Below, in pieces: positions 23,442-36,800 of a stretch of DNA of 64,000 nt. The stretch lies in assembly GCA_003254925.1 (NCBI GenBank), contig QANZ01044841.1, positions 319,308-383,307 of the forward strand, in the 5' to 3' direction. Under the pieces are notes generated by a model. It saw only the letters and a list, made by a program, of their open reading frames with translations, was not told where the DNA came from and did no database searches. The number at the start of each line of letters is the position of its first letter. Position 1 is the first letter of the stretch. Source of the DNA: Chamaecrista fasciculata (Eukaryota > Streptophyta > Magnoliopsida > Fabales > Fabaceae). Position numbers and translations under genes: made by a program.

Positions 23442-26400
23442 ATGAAGTTCTCTCCTAGACACTTGTTCTTTGCAGCTTACTCGCTGCTTGCGATCTCGAT
23501 GATCATCGCCGTTATGTTTCTTCCTCGCCAGTTCTTTGACCTGATCACATTTGATTGCCTATATTCGAGATATAATGTACCGATCAGTCAGGTTCAATTC
23601 ACGGTTTCCACCGAAAAAGTACTCCAAGCTGTTGTTTCCGATGAACTTGGCGGCGATCTTAAACGGACCAGATCGATTTACACAACCGTAACCGTAAGTC
23701 TCATTCTCTTCACCTTTCTCTCATCTCCTTTGACAAGTGCTGTGATCTCTGTTTTTATTCTTTCGGCGGCCGGAGGACTCTGAACTATTTTCCTGTTTTA
23801 TATAGGTAGCTATTTTATATCTTCTTTTCTTTTGATTTTTTTAAATGAACGATCGATCGGTTTCTGTTTGTTGAATTTGTCGATTTTATATTGTATAAAT
23901 CTCCGTCTCTGTTTCGATAATCAACGGAATGTATAGCAGAGGGCAGAAGAAATGCTGAGCAAGAAACAAAAGCTCGAAAGAGAACTTGCCGGAGCAAGAG
24001 CTTCGATTCGCAGGGCAATAGCAGTAGCTGATAGCAGAAACACTCAATCTTCGGTGTCCGTAGATAACAATGGAGACGATTACATTCCCGCCGGAGATAT
24101 ATATCGTAACCCGCGCTTATTTCACCAGTAAGCCTTCCGCATTTTTTTCTCTTTAATATAACTAAAAATTAATTAAAACGATATTAAGAGTCGAAAGCTT
24201 ATACATACACTGCTGTGCTTTGCTATTAAGTCACCGCCATTGTAAAATTTCTATGCCACGACGTTTACTTTGTGTGTGTGTTTATGATGACTTAATTCCT
24301 TTTCCTTTTCTTCTAATAGACGATATAGGATACGAAGTGCGCAGCATTCATTCGCTTCAGAGTTCATCAAATGGAGCTTTTGGAAAAAGCCGTTTTCCTA
24401 TGTACTCATTAAAACTTGTACCAGAAAAAAAAAAAAACACTTATTATTAGAACGGCTTATTAGAACAAAGTGTGGTTGTGGACTTGTGGTCACTTCCACC
24501 CATTATTCCTATTACAAGAGAACCATGAGTACTCCGTAGCTCGTACGTAACAGAAATCTTGATCTTACTAGTTACTATTATGAATTTATAATTGCCTTTG
24601 AAGTTTGTTACCTTATTTTCAAATCAATTTATTAGTTCTAATAATTAATCCATACCTTTTTATGGGGGGTGAGATCTGACCCTCCATCTAGGGATTGGGC
24701 ATAGGTTACAGATGACGCCGGCAAAAAGTAAATAATAATTAATTAATTAATGAAAACATCAACCTCATCGGTTACATCTCCGTTACAAATTACAATCGCG
24801 TATGATAAGAAAATATTATAGTTAAGAATTATACATGTTAATATTTTATTCGGAAATAAAATAATCAATTATATATTAAGTGATAACCTGCCCGTTCAAT
24901 TTGAATTTTATTTTGAATTAAATAATCGCATATTGTGGTTAATTAGATGGATTCTTGTTTAAGGTGAAATATTATTATGGCAGGAGCTATTTGGAGATGG
25001 AGAAAAGGTTCAAGGTGTTTGTTTACCAGGAAGGGGAACCACCAATTGTTCACTATGGACCGTGCAAAGACATTTACTCAATTGAAGGAAGGTTTCTTCA
25101 TGAGATGGAACACGGCGTTGGGAGATTTAGGACCAGGGATCCCGATCTAGCTCACGTATATTTCCTGCCTTTTAGTGTGACCTGGATGGTCAAGTACCTC
25201 TATACTCCACCCGCCAACGACGTCAATCCTTTAAGGCGGTTTGTATCTGATTATGTGAGGTTGGTGTCCACTAAGTACCCCTACTGGAATAGAACTCATG
25301 GTGCAGATCACTTCATGTTGGCTTGTCATGATTGGGTTAGTTTAATTTCTTTTTCTATACCATTCTAATTCTGTTCATTTTTCTCTCGTATGTATGTATG
25401 GTTTTGAAGTATATTCATTTTCGTTTGGGTAGACAAACTAAAAGATACATTTTTGTTTTAAGTCTTAATCAATATTTTCAGATATGGATTAGACTAAATA
25501 AATTTGACCAAGACTTGAACAAAATAGTTAAGAAAAAAAACTTATATGCACTTTTTTATATGCTAGCTATAAGGTTATTCCAATCACATGTTTCAATTAT
25601 ATTCTCTTTTTTAAATGATTGGTGATACAAAAGTGTGTCTTTAATACTTTCTCTATTATGACTGATTATACAAAATAAATTTTTTACGTGTCTTATTTTA
25701 ATTAGAGAACATATAAATTTTTTACGTGTCTTATTTTGATTAGAGAACATATAAAGAGTTGTACATAAGTCTGGTCCAATAATTTATTAGTTCACTTAAT
25801 GTCAAAAGATCGTACATATGGAGCACTCAATTCGGGTTGACCGGTAGCGACTCGATTGGAAAAAATTGGTTAAGTTGGATTGGAAATCAACCTCTATAAA
25901 ATGAAAATTAATTGGGTCACTTAAAATATTAAAAAATTAGAGAAATTAATTTTTGTTATTCCTCGTATAAGTTGGATTTTGGTTTAGCTAGTATATAAAT
26001 TGGAATTTTTCCTCAATTAATCTAAAATTTAAATTGAATTTAAAACTTAACTACACATACAATTTTGTTTACAACCATATCAATAATCAAATAGGAAATA
26101 CATAACAAAAGTTGAAATCCAGTTTTTTAATTATATATATTTATATATATGACTTGTTTAATAAATGTATAATACAATATGTACTTTTTATTAATTTTAA
26201 AATAATTGATTTTTATTCTATATATATATTTATAAAATGATTTAATTGAACTGTAAATTTAACTAACTAAATTGGTCAACTTATGATTAAGCCACTTCTT
26301 GCGGTTCTATTTGGCAAAAGTTATTAAATAATAACTGAAAACTGCCAGAGCTTATACTGATGAACCAATTAATGATTGCAGACTCTATATATATATACTC

Positions 26401-27110
26401 TCTTGCTGTATGCTCAACTCTTTTTGTTTCTCTGATTTGTGCAGGGTCCTCATGCATCAGAGGGTAATCCTTTCCTCTACAATACGTCCATCCGGGTCTT
26501 GTGCAATGCCAACACTAGCGAAGGCTTCAACCCTCGAAAGGACGTAAGCTTACCAGAAATCCACCTTCACGGAGGTAAAGTATCCCCTAAACTCCTTTCA
26601 CCCCCGCCGGACAATGCTTCGCGTCCCCATTTAGCCTTTTTTGCCGGTGGATTGCATGGCCCTATCCGTCCCATCCTCCTCCATCACTGGAAAAACCGCG
26701 ACAATGATCTTCGCGTCTACGAATACTTACCCAAAGACCAAGATTACAATTCTTTCATTCTCAGCTCCAAGTTTTGTCTTTGTCCAAGTGGGTATGAAGT
26801 GGCTAGCCCTAGAATCGTTGAGGCAATTTATGCTGAATGCGTGCCTGTGGTTCTATCGGAGAACTACGTGTTGCCGTTTAGTGATGTCCTGAGATGGGAG
26901 TCGTTTTCAGTGCAGGTGGATGTTTCAGATATTCCAAGGTTGAAAGAGATACTCGGGTCAATTTCAGAGAACGAGTATCGGAAGTACAAGGAGGGAGTGA
27001 GGGCTGTGAGGAGGCATTTTACATTAAATTACCCAGCTAAGAGATATGATGTCTTTCACATGATATTACATTCAATATGGCTGAGGAGATTAAACGTGGG
27101 ACTAGGATGA
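23442..27110 (+). CDS. exostosin-family glycosyltransferase, GT47
   Basis: Four exons: 23442-23693, 23937-24127, 24984-25335, 26445-27110; product 486 residues. A single membrane anchor (about residues 7-27, FFAAYSLLAISMIIAVMF) with a short basic N-terminus fits a type II Golgi protein. A charged, probably coiled-coil stem (QRAEEMLSKKQKLERELAG, from residue 85) precedes the exostosin domain (about 149-445), with RFKVFVYQEGEPPIV, DPDLAHVYFLPFS, HFMLACHDWGPHAS, LAFFAGG, SKFCLCPSGYEVASPRIVEA and GCVPV-type AECVPVVLSENYVLPF. This is the plant group containing many 'probable glycosyltransferase' genes that build cell-wall polysaccharides. The exact sugar and linkage cannot be told from sequence. 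The start was chosen at 23442, not 23412, because the family begins just before the anchor. All splice sites are GT-AG and phases agree. Confidence 0.9.
25550..25765. repeat. diverged foldback MITE in intron 3 of the GT47 gene
   Basis: The left part (TTTATATGCTAGCTATAAGG, TTCCAATCA) and the right part (TTAGAGAACATATAAAGAG) match the ends of the element at 13530-13705. The right part is tandemly duplicated: AATTTTTTACGTGTCTTATT occurs twice, about 42 bp apart. The rest of this 1.1-kb intron is AT-rich with no features. Confidence 0.5.
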
Positions 27111-27232
27111 TCTGTTTCCAGTTATACTTCAAGTCTTCAATAGCTTGTAATATTAAAGGTATGTAATTTAGTTTTTTTTTTTTTTTTTTTTTTCCAGTAC
27201 TTGCTTTTCAAATAGAGACCCATTAGTTTTTA

Positions 27233-28661
27233 GGGTAAATTGCAGTTTGGTACCCTGTGGTTAGGGGCGGTTTCACTTTGGTACTCTGAAAGAAAAATTT
27301 TTGCAGTTTGGTGCCCCGTGGTTTGCTCTGTTAGCAAATTGGTCCCCATTGTGACCACGTTAAAATGTCAAAAACCTCCCAACAAGTCTTCTCTTATGCG
27401 TTTAAGTCCTTTCTCTTTACTAAAAGGGATCAAAACATAAAAAAACAGAAACTAAAGAGTACATTATGTAATTTTATTGTTGAGTTGAAATTAATTATAA
27501 AAGGGTCTTTAGAATTCTAATATTACAGAATTTTCTCCTTTTCATAAGATTTCTTTTGAATAGATCCTGATTTAATTACACTATAATCTCAAAAGTTTAT
27601 GATATTTATCAAAGTAGTCCTTAGAACCTCAAAAGACAAATGAGCATCTATGATTTATCAAAAAAATCCTCATATTCAACTACAGAAGCTTCATTCAAGT
27701 ATACTACAAACAAATCAAAACCCCCAAATTTTTCCAAAATCAAGCCCCACAAATTTCTTCAAACCCACAAATCAAAACCCCCAAATTTTTCCAAAATCAA
27801 GCCCCACAAATTTCTTCAGACCCCACAAATTTCATTCAAGTACATTACAAACAAATCGAAACCCCCCAAATTTCGTCGACGAAGGAAGGGAGGTCGGAGA
27901 TTAGCGAGGATCCGAAGGAATTTGGGGGGTTTTGATTTGTTTGTAGTGTACTTGAATGAAATTTGTGGGGTCTGAAGAAATTTGTGGGGCTTGATTTTGG
28001 AAAAATTTAGGGGTTTTGATTTGTGGGTCTGAAGAAATTTGGGAGTTTTGATTTGTTTGTAGTGTACATGAATGAAATTTGTGGGGTCTGAAGAAATTTG
28101 TGCTGCTTGATTTTGAAAAAATTTGGGGGTTTTGATTTGTTTGTAGTGTACTTGAATGAAAATTTCAGCTTTTGTAGTTGAATATGGGGATTTTTTGATA
28201 AATCATAGATGTTCATTTGTCTTTTGAGGTTTTAAGGACTATTTTGATAAAGATCATAACTTTTTGAGATTAAAGTGTAATTAAATCAGGACCTATTCAA
28301 AAGAAATCTTATGAAAAAGAGAAAATTCTATAATATTAGAATTCTAAAGACCCTTTTATAATTAATTTCAACTCAACAGTAAAATTATATAATGTACTCT
28401 TTAGTTTTTGTTTTTTTTATGTTTTGATCTCTTTTAGTAAAGGGAAAGGACTTAAACGCATAAGAGAAGACTTGTTGGGAGGTTTTTGACATTTTAACGT
28501 GATCACAATCACATTTGCCGTTAAATCTTAATGGAAATAAAGCACAGGGGACCAATTCGCTAACGGAGCAAATCACGGGGCACCAAACTGCAACAATTTT
28601 TGTTTCAGGGTACCAAAGTGGAATCGCCCCTAATCACAGGGTACCAAACTGCAATTTACCC
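27233..28661. mobile_element. Mutator-type foldback element, copy 2
   Basis: It is 1429 bp with the same GGGTAAATTGCAGTTTGGTA termini as the element at 742-1368. Flanking 9-mers are TAGTTTTTA (27224-27232) and TAATTTTTA (28662-28670), one mismatch. Nearly the whole element is a single giant inverted repeat: an outer arm of Mutator terminus, then an inner pair (from about 27466 and to about 28390), then a centre of repeated units on the theme CCCCAAATTT / CCACAAATTTCTTCA. The centre is absent from copy 1. It starts about 120 bp after the GT47 stop codon. No transposase. Confidence 0.8.
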
Positions 28662-29101
28662 TAATTTTTATCCTACAGAAGAAAATAGAATTATATTTGT
28701 ACTAGTAAAGTTCCCGAATAATGTTACCGGAACTAAACTTTTCACAGGATTGGATTGAAGTATCCAACCCCGTACTTGTTCATTTTGTAAGCAAAATCTT
28801 TTCAATGCAAATCCATATTGGCCAGGGTCAAAAAAAAGTTCTGGCTCGCTGCAGTATTATTAGTATATATATATCATTTAATCAACAAAAAGAGCATTTT
28901 AATATTCTAAAGGATTAAAACATTTTTATTATAAATGTACAAGGTGGGGGGTGTAATACATGAGACTATAATTACAAAGACTGTTAACAAACTATCATTA
29001 ATATTTACAGAGGCAGCGTATAGTAGCATTATTGATGTGTAGGTGAATATATAAAGAAGATATATATGTACATATATAGAGATAATTTGAAGATGGATGT
29101 G

Positions 29102-31526
29102 TTAGGCATGGGTGAATTGTATGAAGGCATGAGAAAGACGTTGAATTGGGGAGGGTAGCTTGTGTCCCAAGGAAAGAGTGTGGCGGGGCATATTCCAAGT
29201 ATGGTGATTATTGTTAATGTGGACCACAATATTATTATATATAGGACCCATCTCCCTCTTCACGCGCTCAATGAAGTCGTCAATGTCAAGCTCATTCTCT
29301 GACATTCCTAATCCTCTCACGTAGAAAGAATTCACTGACTTGTCTCCATGCGTTTCTACATCTGCTCGAGCCACTGCTACCCCATTTTCTCTCAGCATCC
29401 TCGTTATGTCTGACACCAACCCCACTCTCTTCTCTGCACACAACTCCACTCGAATCCCCTTCAATTTTTTCCACTATTAATTATTACACCCCAATTAACA
29501 AAATAATTAATCACATAATTTACTCTTTAACCACCAACCAATTAAAGCTAATAGTTTAATTAATATGCTAACCTCGCAAACACGGCGTTCTATAGCTGCC
29601 ACTATGCATTTGGCTACTCTTTCCTCCTCGCCTTCTGTATTCAAAGCATACCCATCTATATGTCGGATGAAGTACTCCTATATATATAATTTTTGTACTA
29701 AGTAATTAATTAATAGGCGAGACAGAAAAACCAGATGTGAGAAGATATACATATAGGTCAAAATTTTATTTTGGCCCTCAAATTTGTTTTTGTTCCATTT
29801 TGATCCTCCAATTTCTCATTTGTTTAATTTCATTGGTTCAAAACATGATTCTGTTTGATTTTTGACATTATCTCTAATCTAGACAATTGGTATAAAAAAT
29901 TTCTCACTCATACCTATCTGAGTTGATAGAGAGGGAAATTTATGGTTGATTTTGGTTTATAAGAATGAAGTCTCTCTATGCGAGCTGACTTATTAGCTAG
30001 GGCACATACAAGAGAGAGAGAAATCATCCAAGTGAAGCGCCTGTTTTGAGATAAAGACAGAAAATAGATGAAATCGTGTTTTAGAGTAATAGACAAAAAA
30101 AAGTTTAAGGACCAAAGTGAAATAAAATAAGCTAAAGGACTAAAACAAAATTTAGCCTACAGTTTAAGGACCAAATTTAAATTTTAACCTAAATATATGT
30201 TACCTGAAAGGCATGAGATGCGTGGACGGTGATGGAAGCATGGAAAATGACGTAGTGCATGTCGATGAGAGTGCAAACAGTATCAAACATGAGTCTAGGT
30301 CGATCCTTACACTCTACGCTCACTATAGAATACCCTTTTTGCTCACACCTTTCAATCCTCACCTTCGTTTTCTTTCCATCATTATCGCCTTCCATCTTCC
30401 ATCTCCTACTCCTCCTTCGAAACGACGGCGTTTCGAAATCCCTAACGGAAACCATAAGCTGATGCAGCCTCCGTTCCACCGTCGTCACGTTGCCTTCTCC
30501 GGCGCCGGGAAATTCCGCCATCTTCGCCTCCTCCTTCGTCGCTAGGGTTCCGATTCGAGAATTAGGGTTCCTGGTGGCGCGGAGGATGGTGGTGAGGTGG
30601 TCTTCAATGGTGGCGAGGCGGTTAGGGTCTTCGATTGGAGAGTGTGTGAATTGGTCGGAGATGTAGGCGACGCAGGCTAATCGGGCGTTGTGAGTCCACG
30701 CGTGAGCTTCGACGATGTTGCAATGGAGGTCGGCTAGGGCGGCGGAGATCTCCGAGAAGAGACCAAGACGGTCGGCGCCGGTAATTTAGATGGCGGTGTG
30801 CTCATTTTGGTCAGAACAGGTCTTGGCCATTACGGAATTTGAAGATCCCCTTGATCTTCCGATGGCCTGCAAGTATTTGATTCTAATTTCTGAGCTTCTT
30901 AATGCAATTTTGAGATGTGATAGAAATAGCTCTTGTAGTACCTGCTGGATATGGTTAATGACGTTCTGGTCCTTTAGTTTGTTGCCATGTTCGTCTCTGA
31001 CATGAAACACTGCAATTTTCATTTTGCATTGAAAGTTTATGCAGGAAATTTGAACATAATATGAGATTTGATGAAAGATGTGTGTGTACCGTACCATCCA
31101 TGAACCAGCCAGCATCAGATGAAATATAGCTCTTGCAGATTTGAAGGTTCATGTCTGTTAATACTTGCACCACTTCTAGAAGAAGACCCTGCTTGTTAAT
31201 GCTATCTACCTGATCGATGAAGTGAGAATCAGCAGGACATTAATTAGATAGAGTAATTAACTTTACTGGATTTCCATTATCTGATGTGTACCTTAATTAC
31301 CGTATAGCCCTCTAAGCTTTCATTGTCAATGGTGACTCTACAACTGCGAATCAGAGAAACTCATGTATGATTTGGTATTCTGATGCAGAATGCTGAATCT
31401 ATATATATACATATAACAAATCGGAATTTGATGAGTTTCGAGAAGAAATACTTACGCGGGACCATATATCCTTTCTGGGAGAGTGTCGAACTCAGGATCA
31501 AAATAAGGCCAACAAACTTTCTTCAT
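29102..31526 (-). CDS. ACT-domain-repeat (ACR) protein, interrupted by a premature stop
   Basis: Seven exons: 31456-31526, 31292-31343, 31095-31209, 30942-31009, 30204-30866, 29573-29677, 29102-29473. The start MKKVCWPYFDPEFDTLPERI is typical of plant ACR proteins, small-ligand-binding regulators built of ACT domains. Read across the stop, the protein would be about 481 residues with four ACT domains: about 38-97 (KQGLLLEVVQVLTD), 126-200 (DRLGLFSEISAALAD), 268-325 (DRPRLMFDTVCTLID) and 361-425 (KRVGLVSDITRMLREN). A TAA at 30786-30788, codon 129, lies at the very start of the second ACT domain, where family members have Glu (TAIE then IT or LTG). Downstream sequence stays open and conserved. 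As given, the product is about 128 residues with one ACT domain. It may be a loss-of-function allele, a young pseudogene or a base error. Confidence 0.85.
29754..30190. repeat. foldback repeat in intron 5 of the ACR gene
   Basis: The left end TAGGTCAAAATTTTATTTTG and right end, read as its complement, TAGGTTAAAATTTAAATTTG, form inverted termini with TTTGGYCC phrases, filling most of the intron. No clear target duplication was found. Confidence 0.5.
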
Positions 31527-33844
31527 GCTGAAATTGAAAGAGATAAGAAACAATGTGTTCAGTTTCCTCTGTATTTATTGAGACTAGAAGCAGAGGAATT
31601 CTGCTTCCGCAAATTCGAAAGTTTAGAGATTACTTAGAGACAAAGAAATGAGTGTTAAGCAGATGGGTGGACTTTTATATCTTTTACATAATACTAACAT
31701 TGATAGCAAAAAAGATTGTGTTTCACTTAATGACAACTCATGGAAAGAGAGTTTTATCTTGGACTCATACAGAAAATATCATCTTTTCAAGTTATAAATT
31801 TGCTATTTATGCTTGTGTTTATCACGTTCATCTTCAATTCTGTTCTCGTCAAATGCAGGAAGATGGAAAATACTGCATTACACTTGCTGCAACTAATACG
31901 ATCAAGGAAACCGAGGCTGTATACTGTATTGTATCGAAAGCAGCAATTGCATTGAAAATAAACGAGAAATTATACTAGATAATTGCGATGAACAATTGGC
32001 TTACAGTTTTTGATAAAATATGTAGATTAGAATTCAATATAACATTATGTATATCATGAACATTGTTGTTTTTGTTTAGGTAACCGGAAATAAATAATAT
32101 GCATTATACGAAGATTTTGGCGAAGAAGATGACGTTGACGATTGATGAAAGCTCAAAGTATAATTATGAGCTTACACTGAAATTACGTGGGAGGTGGTGC
32201 TCGAGAAACCCAGCTTATAACCAATCCAGCGATGCCCAAAAAGATGCCTAGAAGAGAAGAGAGAGAAGAATCAAAATGTGAGTTCTCTCTCTCGAAGGAA
32301 ATTAAAAATATTATTGTTGCTATCAGTATGACAATTCTTCTGTCAATAATATATCGGGTAATACCGTAATAGGATGTAGAAGGAGAGAGATAGAGAGAGA
32401 AGATGATCACTACAATGGTGGGTGGATATTGATGGCTGCATGATTAGCTTAAATAGAGTGACCCAAATATGTGGAAGAGAATAATAGATCGTAGAAAAAT
32501 GAGACTTTAGGAACAGCAAGAAAAAGACACGTTCCAAAGTCAAATGAGACATATCTACAGCCACGTTTTGTCTCTATTTCTTGTGTTTCCCACAATTGTC
32601 TCCTTACATCTCACAATAGTACGTAAATACATGACGACAATGTTTAGCAATTTTTTTTTCAATGATCTCTTTAGCACTTCAAATCCAAACCACGTTAGTG
32701 TTTCTAATTACTTTTTGGGTAAGGAATCTCTATCTAATTTCTATTTCTCACATGGGATCTAAAAAGAAAATTCTTAGATCGTCTTGAAAATTGATTAGAA
32801 GATTTCTGTATCAGGAAATTTCTCAATAGTTATCATAACTTTCAAACACGCAATGCTATTTCCTGAAACGTGATATTTATGTTCCCCATCACAATACGCT
32901 AACATATATAGTGTACATTTCGATCGATCCCGTGATTGTGTAATGATTTGTCATTATCCATAATCTGAGATTATTCTGAGTCATAATGCAGAATTAGGCA
33001 TTTAGATGAATGGTAGTTGTCGCCTGCAATTTCGGTGAAGGGCCTTTCATGATTGAGAATTTTCAACATCTGCTATATGAAATCCTAACGTCGATTATGA
33101 TTATATATCAAACTTAATAATCTACATCAGTTTGCAACATGATCACATACTTTTAAAGTTCACTAAGGAAGGCTAAAAGCTCACCACATTCATCAACTAT
33201 GATATTTGACTTGGTCAGTTGTATTTATCGGATTGAGGATTGCAATAACTTATGTAAATCCGAAGAAGTTTAACATTTGAGTTAGAACTTAGAAGTTAAA
33301 GATCGATAAGAATGCAGCTGAGAAAAAATTTACAAACACCAATTTTGTACTCCAAGTATAATTTTAAGATTTGGATTGACTTAGATAAATTCAAACTCAT
33401 ATTTGGATCACACAATTAGATTGTTTTATAATTGAATTGGAATCTAATTGTGGATCCTCGCTTCACGTCCAAGAACGCAAAATGGTGACTACTTGGAAAA
33501 AAATACAGAGCAACAAATAGCTTGAAGAAATGCCTGTAATTCTTTTCTATTTCCTCAAAAAAAAAAAAACGCAAATGAGTATGGCATTTGCAACTGTTAG
33601 TTCCATTGGACTCGCTTCCTCACATTTAACATGCAAATTTACATTTTGGGCACCAAAATCAAAGGCAAATTTGCATCAAACCCTTCTATTTTCCTTCATT
33701 ACTGCCCCAAATAAAACCCAACAACCTTGCTCCAACAGATATATCAGCCAAATAGCCAAAGAAATAACTCGACAAGAATAACATCCCTTAATATTGAGAT
33801 GTCATATCTTCGGAACAAAGAAAGAAACCTATGACCCAAGAATT
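31527..33844. other. intergenic between the ACR gene and the MATH gene
   Basis: It should hold the ACR promoter and leader (near 31527-32500, with GA tracts at about 32378-32402) and, near 33500-33844, the 3' untranslated region of the MATH gene. A minus-strand frame at 32183-32410 contains a hydrophobic run but has no family resemblance, and I do not call it. No TE ends were recognised. Confidence 0.4.
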
Positions 33845-36800
33845 TCAAGTGTTGTTAAACCAAGGTCCAGCTGCGCCTTTCACATGCCCATTGCTGTGGA
33901 TACCTACCCCATTTGGAATGAGTGAGGGTGGGAGACCAACAGCCATTGGCAGCGTCGCAGAGGGATATAATCCATGGCTGTGTGGGAGGCCATGAGGGCT
34001 CATATGAGGACTGCCGGCAGGGCTACCCTTACGCTGTTGAAGGGCATGGATCTGCCGCAACCCTTCTTCATGAATGCGTGATAGTGTTTCCAACTCTTTC
34101 ATCGAAAGAGCATCCAGACCGGCACCATATAGAGGAGCATGTCGTGACATTTCCTCCTGTAGCGAAGCCTCAATTGTGTGAATATATTGCTGCAAACAGA
34201 AAGAAGAGGCATTAGTCCAATCTCAGAAATGTAATAGAAAAGCCAACATTATGGTTGTAACAGAAAAAAAAAAATGGAAAAGGGCTTTGAAGCTCAGAGA
34301 TCTTCTAAAGAACGATACAAGAAAAAATAGTAATACTACGTTTTAGGCCAACCAGCAAAATACAACATTAGAGTTGATTTTGAATTACAGTGACCTTTCA
34401 AGCCACCTAATATTGACAAGAATATAGTACATAGTAAACCTTATGAAATAAATATCAAGTATATCCACTAGATTCTATTAGATATTTGAGTTCGCTTCCC
34501 CCCCCCCAAAAAAAAAACTAACTGTATACGAGCCTATTTTTGAGAACTTCAGATGTCATTGAAATTTGCAGACAAAGCTTGCTGAACAAATTCAATATAC
34601 ATGTAATATTTGAGATAAACCAAAGTAGTTCTTGAAGTATTTAAAAATTCTCAGTTCTCACCAAAGAAAATAAAATAAACCATAGTAGTTCTTGAAAATT
34701 AGGAATTAAGAAGGATTAAAACAATAATAAATAAGAAAGCACAATCTCTATCATAAAACAAACCTCGCAAGCCTGCAATTTTGCTTCCATGCCATCAATA
34801 TATGCTTCACATCTTGCAATCTGTTCTTCCTTCTCCCGCTTTTCTTCCTCAGTTTGCCCAACCGTTTGTGTCAATCTACGAATTTCATCCTCAAGTGACT
34901 TCCGGATTTCTTCCCGAGTCACATTTTCTGTTGCATATCGTTTAAGTTCTTCATCAAATCTCTTCCTCGCAGCTTCAGCAGTCTTCAATCTTTCAGCAAG
35001 TGCATTTTTCTCCTTCACCACTTTCTGTAGATTATACAGGACATAAATTAATAACTTGATACCAGTAGACAAACCACAGAAAACTAGTTAAGTAATTATC
35101 AATGCAGGATAAAGATAAGTGAAGCTCGGCCCCTGTTTCCTAAGCACCAGACATTTTTTACAAGTGGTCATTGATGTAAATTACCGTTGAAACAAGTAAG
35201 CATTTTGGAATCAAAGAATATAAAGAGAGATTAGAGATCGAGTAAAACCAGTAAGTAGCTAATCGATGTACCATATAGCAACCTACATTCATCATCGCAA
35301 CAACCTAAGATCCCACGTCCAGAAACACACACAAGCTGGGAATTGGTATAACATATGCTTAGTTGACGAGACGGGGAGGGGGCACTGAGAGAACTACAAT
35401 TGTAATCATGAACATATTCTAGTCACACATAAATTTGCAAAACATTATTAGTTACTACAAGGCTTCTTAATCAAGGATGTATATTCATGAAAGATGCATG
35501 TAACACAGTGAAAATGCATGGCGGTGAAGTATTGTTCTTAATACTTCTAAAACTGTAAAGATTTAAACTATGATACCTTTAATTCGTCACGCTTGCAGGA
35601 CTTCAATCGCGAAAGTTGTATCTCTGCATCATGAAGCCGATCCTGCAAAGTTTTCTTCTCTGCAGAGAGTCTTACTATTTCATCATCTCGCTCTGAGCGA
35701 AGCCACTCAAGCTGACTCTCAACTTCTTGTACTTGTTCAGATAGCTCCTTCTTTTCACGCGCAAACCTATCCATCTCAGTCCTCATTTCAGACTGTCAAT
35801 ACATGAAGAGAATCAGACTTAAATTCTCCACAAGTAATTAACATGAGATAACTCCAGTACACTATTCAACCATAACACGAGATACCTTGAGACGGTTGTT
35901 GGCAGCTACAGATTCACTCAGCTTTTGTGACATAATAGCTTTTTCCCCAGTCAAATTACAAATCTCAGCTTTGCTTTCTTCACGAACACGGATAATTTCA
36001 TCTTCACTAGCACACAACTGGTGCCACAGAGCAGCCCGATCAACATTTGCAAGTTCAGCAACTTCCCGCATCATGCTCAAAACAGGTCTAATAATTTCCT
36101 GCTCTTCACAGACCAAAGTTGCCAAGATGTCCAAATCCAAATCTGCATCATGACCGTTATCTGTAGTGCTGGTGGCACGGTCAACAAGCCTCTTCAACAT
36201 CCTTCCCCGATAAGATTCATTGGCATACCATCTAAACAATATAGTGTAGATCAATTTTACAAATTCTTTCACACATGGATCTCTAGAAAGGGCCAACGTT
36301 TCAGCGAGACCAAGAACTGAAGCGAAGTCATCCCTTTGAACTCCCAATTGCTCATTAGCATCTTCATTTGCTACAGTATCTGAATGGTTAAAATTTTCAG
36401 CAGCACAACTGACACTATTATTCAATCTTTGGGAGAGGCGCCTTTCCAATACCATGGCTACAGACTGAGCACCAATTGCACCTCGAGCTACAGCTCTCTC
36501 AAATGTTTGAGAAGCTTCAACAGCAAGACAAGGTATAGATAACATCTCAATCAGTACATAAATATCTGAAAAATGTCGACTAGCTTGGATAGCCTGCTCA
36601 TCAGCCATTTGCAATCCAGTAGGAGCAGTTCCATGCTCACCAAATAAGAAAAGCCCACCAGGCATCATCCCTGAGCAACTATCATCATAATCATCATCAC
36701 AATCAATATCCCTCAGTATGGTTTCCGCAACATCCCCCCAACTATTTATAGTCCTACTCAAAAAGTCAAGGACACACGATGACACTTCAAGACCTAGATT

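Noticed and set aside
27640..27975. 111-codon frame with repeated KPPNFSKIKPHK units
   Set aside because: It is the repetitive core of the Mutator-type foldback read as protein; the repeats come from the DNA repeat, not from a gene.
32183..32410. Hydrophobic 75-codon minus-strand frame upstream of the ACR gene
   Set aside because: No family match, no neighbouring exons; more likely leader sequence.
33530..33781. 83-codon plus-strand frame after the MATH gene
   Set aside because: It lies in the expected 3' untranslated region of the MATH gene on the other strand and has no recognisable domain.
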